Source: Oncomelania hupensis (lineage: Eukaryota; Mollusca; Gastropoda; Littorinimorpha; Pomatiopsidae). From it: 64,000 nt of DNA. Every line of letters starts with the position of its first letter. The first letter of the stretch is position 1. This document shows, in pieces, positions 57,101-64,000 of this stretch. The position numbers were made by a program, and so were the translations under genes. A model generated the notes under the pieces. The model was given only the letters and a program-made list of their open reading frames with translations, made no database searches and had not been told where the DNA came from. The stretch spans positions 49,565,595 through 49,629,594 of the forward strand of contig CM072515.1 in the NCBI GenBank assembly GCA_036898135.1, read 5' to 3'.

Positions 57101-58425
57101 ATCCATTGTAAACGAGAACGAATAATCATACCATTAACTTTTTTTTCTCTTAAGCTTTGTAACATCATTCTTTTTTCTTCTAAAAGTTGTACAGACTCTT
57201 GATTAAGGGCATCTCCTGATTCCAACTCTAAAATTTCCTTCACTAAACTTTCTTCTTCCATGTTTTCTTTCTTTTTCACAAAAGTGGAATAGGAGATGGT
57301 CTTACCTCTAATCTCCATCAAAAGTGTCTCAAAGAAGAGTTGATCATTGATTACAAGTTGTATATCCTCATTTGCAACACTGCAGATATTATCATGATTG
57401 TATACAGGCACCACATACTGTCTTTTTACACTAAGAATAACTTGTTTTACTACTTCCATATATTGTTTGTCTTGTAGTAAAGAATTATTAAATTTCCAAT
57501 ATTGATGCCTTCTCGTGCCTCTATCTTTAATTTTGAAACCAATTGTAATAACTGAGTGATCTGAACGGTATCCAGATGATATTTTAACCTCGTTGATACT
57601 AGGCAGTAGCACATCTGAAATTAAAAAATAATCCAGTCGACTTTGTTGCACAGAATTGAACCTTCTCCAAGTGTATCCTCTTTTATCAGGATGCATTTCA
57701 CGCCAAACATCAGAAAGTTCAAAATTGTTCATTAAATCCTTTATAATAGTCCTACTTCTGGGACGAGAAGCGAAGCTTTTATAATTCCTTGCATCTATGT
57801 GTGGATCTAAAATCACATTCCAATCACCTCCAATCACTATCTGTGAATTACCAAGCCCTTCAATTTTTTCAAAAACATTAGCAAAAAAAGAGGGTTTATC
57901 ACCATCACTAGGACCATAAACATTCACTAAGGTTAATCTCATATTATTAAATTCAATATCTAACATCAAAAAACAACCTTCATCGTCCTTAATAACTTTA
58001 TGAACTTTATAGTCAAAATTACTGTCAATTAGTATTGCTACTCCATGTCTATTTGTATTTTTTCCTGCCACAAAACAGTTATAGCCCCAGCATGTCCTGA
58101 TAAAGTTTTGTGAATCAGTTTTCCAGTGTGTTTCTTGCAAAAAAAATAACTTGCATTTCTGTTTACGCAAAAAATCAAACACATCTTTTCGCTTCACATG
58201 GTCCCCAAGACCATTACAATTAAAAGACAGAATACGAAATACATCTTTGGTTTCTGTGGCATTCATTGATCACAAACAAAAAGTGTATCAATCATACATA
58301 TATCATTCATAACCAATACTATATGGAAGGAAGAACTAATTATGGGCAGATGCACCATAAGACATGTCCGCTCTATTAAACGGTCGCAGCGTACAAAGTA
58401 AACAATTAATGAAAAGGTAAACATG
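54108..58425 (-). mobile_element. L1/Tx1-like non-LTR retrotransposon with intact ORF2
   Basis: A minus-strand element with a 25-nt poly(A) end (T run 54108-54132), a roughly 320-bp 3' UTR containing a GT/CA tract, an intact ORF2 and about 160 bp upstream. TCATCAATAGTTTC (54094-54107) and TCATTAATAGTTTC (58426-58439) flank it, a 14-bp target duplication with one mismatch. No ORF1 is present in the 160-bp leader, so the copy is either 5'-truncated just upstream of ORF2 or belongs to an ORF2-only lineage. Confidence 0.88.
54457..58266 (-). CDS. L1/Tx1-like ORF2 protein: endonuclease and reverse transcriptase
   Basis: A 1269-codon frame without stops. The N-terminal endonuclease nicks the target DNA: SFNCNGLG (14-21), FFLQETHW with catalytic Glu 45, VIGGDWNVI (Asp 148) and YRSDHSVI (Asp 236, His 237). 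The reverse transcriptase then copies the RNA: KNNKSPGSDGFSAEFF (486-501), WRPISLLNTSYKIASA (550-565), LLVDFEKAFD (Asp 619), GVRQGDPLSPYLYLL (675-689) and the catalytic box SQFADDTALC (Asp 721, Asp 722). Near the C-terminus CTFCEREEETIGHLMWHC (1144-1161) is the C-x2-C-x8-H-x4-C motif of L1 ORF2. Length fits L1/Tx1 ORF2 (about 1200-1300). All catalytic residues I can check are present, so the protein could be functional. The start at 58266 lies just before the endonuclease, as expected. Placement in L1 versus Tx1 would need a phylogeny. Confidence 0.93.
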   Translation of the reverse strand: MNATETKDVFRILSFNCNGLGDHVKRKDVFDFLRKQKCKLFFLQETHWKTDSQNFIRTCWGYNCFVAGKNTNRHGVAILIDSNFDYKVHKVIKDDEGCFLMLDIEFNNMRLTLVNVYGPSDGDKPSFFANVFEKIEGLGNSQIVIGGDWNVILDPHIDARNYKSFASRPRSRTIIKDLMNNFELSDVWREMHPDKRGYTWRRFNSVQQSRLDYFLISDVLLPSINEVKISSGYRSDHSVITIGFKIKDRGTRRHQYWKFNNSLLQDKQYMEVVKQVILSVKRQYVVPVYNHDNICSVANEDIQLVINDQLFFETLLMEIRGKTISYSTFVKKKENMEEESLVKEILELESGDALNQESVQLLEEKRMMLQSLREKKVNGMIIRSRLQWINEGEKPSKYFCNLENRNFLNKHMCFLDRGDGEMIFDELQILNETKCFYENLYSRHSVSQVDLNNIVQEMPKLDDDEKTMLEGYITFDEALDALRSMKNNKSPGSDGFSAEFFKFFFSDIGAFLVRSLNCGFLNRQLSVTQRQGVITCIPKEGKPKQFIGNWRPISLLNTSYKIASACIANRIKKVLHKLIHTDQKGFMKGRYIGENIRLIYDLLLHTEQEKIPGLLLLVDFEKAFDSISWEFLDKTLNFFNFGADIKNWVKTFYTDIKSCISLNGQYSSWFNICRGVRQGDPLSPYLYLLCAEIMSAMLRENEKIKGIKIRNKEFLLSQFADDTALCLDGSEESFEEAVEVLCRFAEMSGLNINYKKTQVIWLGSKKNSEQRFMRDKNFCWDPGIFKYLGILFTTDTDNIVNINYDGKLDEIKKLLCTWQKRQLTPFGKITIVKALAVSKLTYLFITLPDPDRVFLNELNSLFYKFLWDGKQSKINKATVCDSYENGGLKMLNVFVFLSSLKISWLRRLLSSESSLKEIVSCLYPELDNLFILGGEFANGLTHTLKNPFWRDVLKHFRNLSLKTRPKDISEFNAEHIFYNINVTVGNHVVYNKDWIEAGINHIYHLRNENGFFMNFEEFKLRFPDVLHTNFLQYRGIIDAANEYQKKMNFSSTANYKLLAPKLCTIIKGGNKSVQAELLKAKSLPPGPTKWNSIFDELNWKTIFEKCYKTTKDCKLRWFQLRLLHRILPTNRYLFLRKVIDSALCTFCEREEETIGHLMWHCQCVNKFWTDLGQLLNSKCKHVVNFQFTERLVMFGVQENVSTDKVLDMILVCAKYYIYTSKWQQSKPNIQSFLRVLKYRFCMEKYHCTVKEKLHLFQLNWELYLNLFIQ

Positions 58426-58451
58426 TCATTAATAGTTTCATCGGGCTGGTA

Positions 58452-59593
58452 AGAAGAAAAAGTTCTGATCCAACATGAAAAACTACAGAGGCTGCCCTCA
58501 CACCCAGCCCACCAATATCTACAACAGCCAACCAAGAACAGGCTGAAGCGAGATAGCTTCAACCATCAGGCCAAGAAGCTGGCGGCTGCCGTCCCAGACC
58601 TCCCAGCAGAACGAGAGCCCCTCCAGGACGCCGAGGACTGGGACACCCCGACTACCGAACTCATGTTCTGCCCTGACGTCCCAGGAGTGAGGTACAAGGG
58701 CGAGCAGTCAGAGGCTGCGCTACGTTCCCTCACTCTGGAGCTGCTGGACCTGAAGTATCCCAGGCCCATGTGGATCCACGCATACACGGATGGATCCTCT
58801 GATGCAGCCGTCAGCAACGGAGGCAGCGTACTACACCTGCGCTTCACTGATGGAAGCACCCTCTCCAGATCCCTGCCTGCTGGAGCCCGGTCCACCAACT
58901 ACAGAGCTGAGCTCACTGCTCTTCATGAGGCTGCCCGGCTCCTTGTTGCAGAAGCGCCCGCCTCAAATATCGTCTTCCTGTCTGACTGCCGCTCCATCAT
59001 CGAGAGCCTGCAGTCGCCCAGTGAACAGCTGGAAAGAGACACACAGCGCCTGTTGATTGCCCTCTCGCAATACACGAAGGTAGCAGTCCAGTGGATACCC
59101 GCTCACTGTGGTCTGTCAGGAAACGAGGAGGCGGACAGGCTGGCTAAGTCGGGCAGCAAAATGGAGCAGCCACACACCCCAGTCTCTTATAAGGAAGCCA
59201 AGACTCTGGTCAAGCGGCACTTCCAGGCAACCTGGACCACCCAGCATGACCCTCCATCTGACGACCAGACGGCACACCTCCAGCGCCATGAACAGACCAC
59301 GATTTTCCGGCTACGAACTGGGCACTGCCGTCTGCGTTACCACATGCATCGCCTGGGCCTGTCACACACCCCTGACTGCCCGTGTGGAACAGACCTCCAG
59401 ACCCCAGAGCACATCCTGCAGTCCTGCCCCCAGTACCAGAATGCCAGGACACAACTCTGGCCTGCAGGACAGACGCTGGACGTAAAACTCTGGGGCTCTA
59501 AGCAAGACCTCGAAACCACTGCCCGCTTCATAAGTTTGACAAACCTGGACATCTGAGGCCCCATTTGGAGGAACGCAGAAGAAGAAGAAGAAG
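58452..59593 (+). mobile_element. I-group non-LTR element, 5'-truncated, (GAA)n tail
   Basis: ATCGGGCTGGTA flanks the insertion on both sides (58440-58451 and 59594-59605), a 12-bp target-site duplication. The 5' end starts inside the coding region downstream of reverse transcriptase; the 3' end is a 20-bp UTR with (GAA)n (59577-59593). The left duplication begins one base after the duplication of the L1/Tx1-like element, so the two insertions abut. The last 46 bp recur at 24943-24988. Confidence 0.92.
58453..59556 (+). CDS. RNase H and zinc-motif C-terminus of an I-group polyprotein
   Basis: The frame is open from 58453 to the stop after 59556; the first Met is at 58663, but the true protein began upstream in the lost part. 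The RNase H domain, which removes RNA from the cDNA hybrid, is complete: HAYTDGSSDA (first Asp), TNYRAELTALHEA (Glu), VFLSDCRSII (second Asp), VQWIPAHCGLSGNEEADRL (last Asp). After it come FRLRTGHCRLRYHMHRLG and CPCGTDLQTPEHILQSC, a C-x-C-x8-H-x4-C zinc motif. In the Met-58663 numbering the catalytic residues are 43, 83, 108 and 158. No stop or frameshift is visible and the GC content is higher than in neighbouring DNA. Endonuclease and reverse transcriptase are absent, so it is not autonomous. I-group placement is from the RNase H plus zinc layout. Confidence 0.88.
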   Translation, partial: EEKVLIQHEKLQRLPSHPAHQYLQQPTKNRLKRDSFNHQAKKLAAAVPDLPAEREPLQDAEDWDTPTTELMFCPDVPGVRYKGEQSEAALRSLTLELLDLKYPRPMWIHAYTDGSSDAAVSNGGSVLHLRFTDGSTLSRSLPAGARSTNYRAELTALHEAARLLVAEAPASNIVFLSDCRSIIESLQSPSEQLERDTQRLLIALSQYTKVAVQWIPAHCGLSGNEEADRLAKSGSKMEQPHTPVSYKEAKTLVKRHFQATWTTQHDPPSDDQTAHLQRHEQTTIFRLRTGHCRLRYHMHRLGLSHTPDCPCGTDLQTPEHILQSCPQYQNARTQLWPAGQTLDVKLWGSKQDLETTARFISLTNLDI

Positions 59594-59605
59594 ATCGGGC
59601 TGGTA

Positions 59606-59808
59606 GTCTAGAATCTATAAGCTCGTCTTCAATCCATAGAGGATCAACATTTTATTTCTTCTCTTTTACGTAAACAACAGTCGTAGGTAGTCCGTGTACG
59701 TATTCTTACGACTTTCATATTCCAAGCTTTGCTAGAAACATTGCCATGCGATATCAGTTTTAGGCACACTCTACTTGGCCAATGAAAATATAATAATATA
59801 CACTCTAT
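59606..59808. other. short unassigned spacer
   Basis: No repeat recognised; it ends with the left target duplication of RTE copy D. Confidence 0.4.
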
Positions 59809-60143
59809 CCTATCCTATCATATCCCGCAACTCGGGAGTCGTTGGGGGAACACAGATAATCGTTTAACTAGCGTACTCCATCTTTCTCTGTCCTCAGCAA
59901 CCCTGATGGCTTCGCTCAGTGCCAAGCCAGTCCATTCTCGAATGTTGTCAACCACCTCTTTTTCGGTCTCCCTCTTCTTCTACCTCCTTGCACTGTGCCT
60001 TGCAGGATGGTCTTTGCAAGGCCTGATGATGTGGTGACGTGGCCGTACCATCGGAGGGTTTTGTTTCTTCACCACTGTGAGCAGGTCATCGTGTTGTCCA
60101 ATGGCTTGTGTGATGGTCTGCGGGACTTTTGTAGTCTTCGTTG
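59809..60143 (-). mobile_element. RTE copy D, 3' end, with 15-bp target-site duplication
   Basis: TAATATACACTCTAT occurs at 59794-59808 and 60144-60158, exactly flanking the copy. The low-coordinate end is a short GGATA-type tail (CCTATCCTATCATATCCC on plus). The 335 bp match the C-terminal coding end in copies A and C (for example GTCCATTCTCGAATGTTGTC on plus), with a lost triplet region and frameshifts. It carries no catalytic domain. Confidence 0.92.
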
Positions 60144-60279
60144 TAATATACACTCTATGATTATAAAAAGAAAAAGTTACAATTGTTGGAGAGATCATGC
60201 GAAACGGGCCATTGTTCCTGGAAAAAAAGATCCTTCAGCAAAGAAAGATGAGAAAAGATTAGTCTTTAGGTTCACTGTC

Positions 60280-60310
60280 TTCTTCTTCTTCTTCTTCTTC
60301 TTCTTCTTCT

Positions 60311-60357
<47 letters not shown>

Positions 60358-60413
60358 TTCTTCTTCTTCTTCTTCTTCTTCTTCTTCTTCTTCTTCTTCT
60401 TCTTCTTCTTCTT
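60280..60413 (+). repeat. (TTC)n microsatellite
   Basis: About 44 TTC units with a single CTC interruption. Confidence 0.97.
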
Positions 60414-60714
60414 GCATGGACTGAAGTTTTGAAGAATGGAAATTTTCACCTAATTTTAACGGGACAAGAGGAATTCAAACTGCCACCGTAAGCGGTGTGG
60501 TTAAGCGGTGAAGCCTTTCACATTCCGCATGCCGTACATGCGATACATAGCAGACCGTCTGCGGCACCTTTCCGGCACTCTGCGGTATAACGATGATTAG
60601 GCCTATGACGCAGGAGACACAGAACGGAATGGCAGTTGTTTAGACCGGTGACTAACTAGCGAGGAATAATAATTGCCCAGAACACCTCTGTGCCCTGCTA
60701 CCACCGCTTGTAAG
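60414..60714. other. unassigned stretch
   Basis: No gene recognised. Confidence 0.4.
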
Positions 60715-61670
60715 AAGTACTAATCCATATCACCGTAGAAGAGCATTCGAAAGAAAAATTTCCACTCATAAAACCGAAATGTACAAGAAATCATTTATAC
60801 GTTCTGCAACCATCTTATTCAACGAATTGCCTGAAAATCTCCGATCGAGTCAATCAACTAGTAGTTTGACAAGATTTTTGTCAAGAGATGATCCTAGTCC
60901 CACTTCATTATTATTATGGTCAACGCGACCAACAGGCTCTGCACTGTAGAATGAGGCTCGGTATGAGCGACCTTACTTATGACTTGTTCCGCCGCCACTT
61001 ATTGGACGATCCAACTTGTAACTGTAATTATCCAGCCGAGACATCAGAACACTTTCTTCTCTCCTGTCCACTATTTATTAATGCAAGAACACAGGCAATA
61101 TATACTCTGAATCTTTATTCTCAAGATGTTATAATATTATTTCATGGCAACGAATGTTTGTCCGTGCAGGAGAATAGTATTATAGTAGCTGTTGTTCACG
61201 AATTTCTGCGACTGTCAGGCCGATTTCACTAATAGTAACTAGTTAACTTGCCTTTTTGTCTGGTATATTAAAGATAGTTGTTTTTGTTTTTTTGTTTCTT
61301 CCGCGGTACCTACCTACCTTCCGCAAACTCCTTGCTGCAACTGTTTCCTTGTGAATCTCTCGCTATTATTTTGTTATTATTTCATTATCTGTTTCTAATT
61401 GTTTCTGTTTTTATTTGTTATTATATTTGTGTATATCTTTTGTAATTCATTTGTATGTTGCTTATGATTATGCTTTCCTTATCATTGTTATTGTTCTTGT
61501 GTTGATGGCAATGTATTTGTATCTCAATGATGTAACTATTGCGCCTAAACTGACACAGATTATTGTAACTTATCCAGGTATGCACTCACTTAAGCTTTGC
61601 CTTTTGTGTATTCCTGTTTCTGTATTTATATATTTGTCAGATCAGAAATTTAACTGAATAAACCATTGTT
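60715..61670 (+). mobile_element. CR1/L2-like non-LTR 3' fragment
   Basis: A plus-strand coding remnant (60715-61232) followed by an AT-rich 3' UTR ending near GAATAAACCATTG (61656-61668). The upstream boundary is unclear. Confidence 0.65.
60727..61232 (+). pseudogene. C-terminal remnant of a CR1/L2-like RT protein
   Basis: The first frame gives RAFERKISTHKTEMYKKSF and FNELPENLRSSQSTSSLTRF, the usual end of the RT thumb region. After a frameshift near 60885 the next frame reads HYYYGQRDQQALHCRMRLG, LTYDLFRRHLLDDPTCNCNY and ETSEHFLLSCPLF, a zinc-like C-x-C...H...C end found in some CR1/L2 relatives. The catalytic palm is missing. The clade is uncertain. Confidence 0.7.
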
Positions 61671-61796
61671 TAAACCAACTAGCCAGGAACGCCGGTCGGC
61701 TTCCAGCCATTATCTATATGTATTGTACTAATGTTTAATCAGTGTGTGAATGCGTGGGGGTGCGCATTGAATTGTTCCTTACTAGGAAAAACGCCT

Positions 61797-61797
<1 letters not shown>

Positions 61798-61849
<52 letters not shown>

Positions 61850-61890
61850 ATAGTAGTAGTAGTAAGTAGTAAGTAGTAAGTAGTAAGTAG

Positions 61891-61956
<66 letters not shown>
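61798..61956 (+). repeat. (TAG)n / TAAG compound microsatellite
   Basis: TAG units with a central block of five TAAGTAG units (61858-61888). Confidence 0.96.
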
Positions 61957-62096
61957 TCCCAAAGCACGAAGACCCATTACCATACTGACCTCAATTCAGT
62001 CCGAGTATCCAAGAATTCAAACGATTTTTTTAAAATTCTGTTGCGGGTATAAATATCTTTGGTTTTAATTGGTTCGGTTTTGGATATGGGCAGTAT

Positions 62097-62175
62097 AGAG
62101 AGGCAGCGTGGCTCTGTTGGAGATTAATTTAGGACGCGTGCATGAGACCCTAGGTTCGATTCTCGATGCTGACGG
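62097..62175 (+). mobile_element. tRNA-like SINE head
   Basis: GTGGCTCTGTTGGAG (A box) and TAGGTTCGATTCTCG (B box, 62151-62165) lie 30-40 bp apart, followed by a run of nine T that would terminate pol III transcription. No anticodon arm could be confirmed, so it is a tRNA-derived relic and not a gene. Confidence 0.5.
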
Positions 62176-62214
62176 GATTTTTTTTTCCTCATCGACTTCT
62201 GTGACTTCAATTTA

Positions 62215-62215
<1 letters not shown>

Positions 62216-62248
<33 letters not shown>

Positions 62249-62270
62249 CGCGCGCGCGTTTGTGAGTATG
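62216..62270 (+). repeat. (GT)n-(GC)n tract
   Basis: GT units then alternating CG; similar to 47706-47750 on the other strand. Confidence 0.9.
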
Positions 62271-62453
62271 TATGTATGTTTATGTGTGTTAAACATTCTA
62301 TTCCTTTTTATGATGACTTTAGACTTTTCTGTAAGAACTATTTATACATTGCTTCATTTTCCCCGGTGTAGCAGCAGCAGCACCTTGAGGATTCCTGTCA
62401 TTCTATCAAACGAGCAGGCGACAGGGTTCATACAGAACGCGCACAAGAATCTA

Positions 62454-62585
62454 AGTCGATCTGGGTGGCTCAGTTGCCCGAGGCGTTGGGCTGTGCGCTT
62501 GACGCAGCAAATTGGCGTCTTGGGCAGCTTTAAATTGGAACCGGATCTCGTCTGCAGCTCTTTGAACTGACAGGTAGGCCCCTGG
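62454..62585 (+). mobile_element. S1-related SINE fragment
   Basis: GGTGGCTCAGTTGCCCGAGG, GACGCAGCAAATTGGCGTCT and TTGGGCAGCTTTAAATTGGA parallel the S1-related fragments at 18505 and 34182. An A-box-like GTGGCTCAGTTGCCCGAG is present. Confidence 0.45.
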
Positions 62586-62927
62586 ATTTCTGGTTAAACT
62601 TCCCTTCACCCCAGTGACCGAGAAACATGGCTACTTTACAGTGCATTTACGACAAAGCTGATGCCAGGGGTGAAAAGACCAAACACTGATACACTCTGAA
62701 ATGGAAACAAGTTGGTCGTTTGAATGTGGGGGGTGAGGGTTGGGGGGAATGGGGTGGGGGCCTTTCCCCCACAACGCTAATTTCACCTCCACCCCTTCGC
62801 CTCATCCGACCGCCAAATAACAGGATCAGTTGCTGGATAGATAACGTGAAAAAAGTTATGCTAAATGGTGGATGACTTCAGAGAGTCTGGTTGAAAAAAA
62901 GTATGGGGTAGAATTTCATTTCCTCTT

Positions 62928-62930
<3 letters not shown>
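62586..62930. other. unassigned stretch
   Basis: G-rich at 62730-62765, otherwise nothing recognised. Confidence 0.4.
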
Positions 62931-62964
<34 letters not shown>

Positions 62965-62967
62965 GTC

Positions 62968-63014
<47 letters not shown>

Positions 63015-63019
63015 CTTCT

Positions 63020-63051
<32 letters not shown>

Positions 63052-63115
63052 TTCTTCTTCTTCTTCGTCTTCTTCTTCTTCTTCGTCTTCTTCTTCTTCT
63101 TATTCTTCTTCTTCT
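62931..63115 (+). repeat. compound microsatellite (ATC)n-(TTG)n-(TTC)n
   Basis: Same motif order as at 15956-16190: ATC (62931-62963), TTG (62967-63014), TTC (63014-63115). Confidence 0.96.
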
Positions 63116-63663
63116 TAATAAGGACACATAGCTAGTCCTTTGTTCTAAATCTCATATCTAAAGCTTGAACTCATAAGTCAAAACACCACAATTTAGTTCT
63201 CTCCCTCTCCCTCCCTCTCTCTCTCTCTCTCTCGGGCTGAAGGCTGTAGAGGTTACATCAGCAGCCGAAACTTGAGCCGTATGACCGGAACTGGAGTGAC
63301 CTGATGCGTCTTGATGTCTAGTCTCTGGCCAGGACGTCATGTGCTTTCTGCTCGGACCAGACCTGACCCGACCCCCTCGGGTCCAGTTAACGATCAGCTT
63401 CTTCCTTTGGTATTCACAGTGTACTACTTCACGCAACTGTGGACGAGAAACGACTATATGTGTTTGAAAAAAAGGGGAAAGAAGACAAACGAAAATACGT
63501 TGGGAGTGCTTGTACACTGCACTGCACGCAGTTAGCTCAGTAATGTACGCCGTGCTCTGGAATGAATATCAGGCGAAAACATTGCAGTCTGTTCTGGCAG
63601 TGGTTCAAAGGCCGATAACAGCGTGGGGAGAAAAAAAAAGAAGAGACACTGCGCACCTATTCC
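63116..63663. other. unassigned stretch with (TC)n
   Basis: A (TC)n run lies at 63201-63233. No gene recognised. Confidence 0.45.
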
Positions 63664-63965
63664 TTAGGATGAGAGTATAAACCGAGGTCTAGTCTGTGCA
63701 CGCACGCATTCCATAGCACAGATTTGAAAGATCCTGACGTTCATGTCCTAGACGAGGTGAGTGCCGGTTACACACGTCCACCAAGTACGCACGCAGCAAC
63801 TCCCTTCTCCCCACCCCATTCCATGTCGCTCAGGATTGGGATCCATCGTCTGGGTGTTAGGCGTGCGCCCGAAGGCTGCAAAGGGGAGCATCGGGGGGCT
63901 TGTGTTAGATCCTGTATCTGGAGCTGGTAAAGCGTTATATATACAAATGAATAAATAAATAATAA
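63664..63965 (+). mobile_element. SINE family S1, head missing, (AATA)n tail
   Basis: ATGAGAGTATAAACCGAGGT, AGATCCTGACGTTCATGTC, CGTGCGCCCGAAGGCTGC-like sequence and TTAGATCCTGTATCTGGAGC correspond in order to S1 on the plus strand. The end is AGCGTTATATATACAAATGA and an AATA-rich tail. Confidence 0.8.
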
Positions 63966-64000
63966 ATACTACACTGCACTGCGCTGCAACACATTGTTAG

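Noticed and set aside
60280..60449. Lys-rich or Phe-rich open frames over (TTC)n
   Set aside because: Direct translation of a trinucleotide microsatellite with no non-repeat coding sequence.

Overview
Kind of genome. This window looks like intergenic, repeat-dominated DNA from a metazoan, most plausibly a marine invertebrate and perhaps a gastropod mollusc. That assignment is an inference from the transposon mix (RTE-, CR1/L2-, L1/Tx1- and I-group non-LTR elements, tRNA-headed SINEs, a hAT transposon) and the very dense microsatellites; no host gene pins down the species. I found no convincing host protein gene, no stand-alone rRNA or tRNA gene, and no bacterial-type operon. Most open frames are translations of microsatellites. 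A run of exactly 500 N (6001-6500) is a scaffold gap.

Layout. 1-6000: degenerate minisatellite, simple repeats, a SINE whose head joins tRNA-like and 5S rRNA-like sequence, and an RTE-like tail running into (GATA)n. 6500-22300: RTE copies A, B and C (family with a GGATA tail), two SINE families (here S1 and S2), a dispersed retroelement called here R1, and a 3' UTR copy of the CR1-like element found in full at 36.6 kb. 22340-32875: a 10.5 kb array of ATC/CAT trinucleotides organised into larger repeated blocks, containing LINE 3' fragments and two related foldback elements. 33-36.5 kb: SINE pieces and a minisatellite of about 37 bp units. 36.5-39.2 kb: a CR1-like element with an intact reverse transcriptase frame nested inside an R1 copy. 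41.2-42.9 kb: a hAT element with perfect 16-bp terminal inverted repeats, sitting in a (GTA)n tract. 44.4-45.4 kb: CR1 reverse transcriptase fragment. 47.8-49.8 kb: inverted S2 copies and R1 copies. 50.5-53.9 kb: decayed LINE ends. 54.1-58.4 kb: L1/Tx1-like element with an uninterrupted 1269-codon ORF2. 58.45-59.6 kb: I-group RNase H element. 59.8-60.15 kb: RTE copy D. 60.7-61.7 kb: CR1/L2-like 3' fragment. 62-64 kb: SINEs and microsatellites.

How the parts relate. Retrotransposition explains most of the non-simple sequence: I could read target-site duplications by eye for RTE copies B, C and D, for the I-group element, probably for the L1/Tx1-like element, and for the nested CR1-like element. 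Several element families end in short tandem tails (GGATA, ATTGT, GAA, GATA, ATT, AACT) and some of these tails lead straight into long microsatellites, which suggests that retroelement tails seeded part of the simple-sequence load. The items most worth checking are the nested and abutting insertions, the hAT deletion derivative, the tRNA/5S SINE, the foldback pair inside the ATC array, and the intact ORF2.
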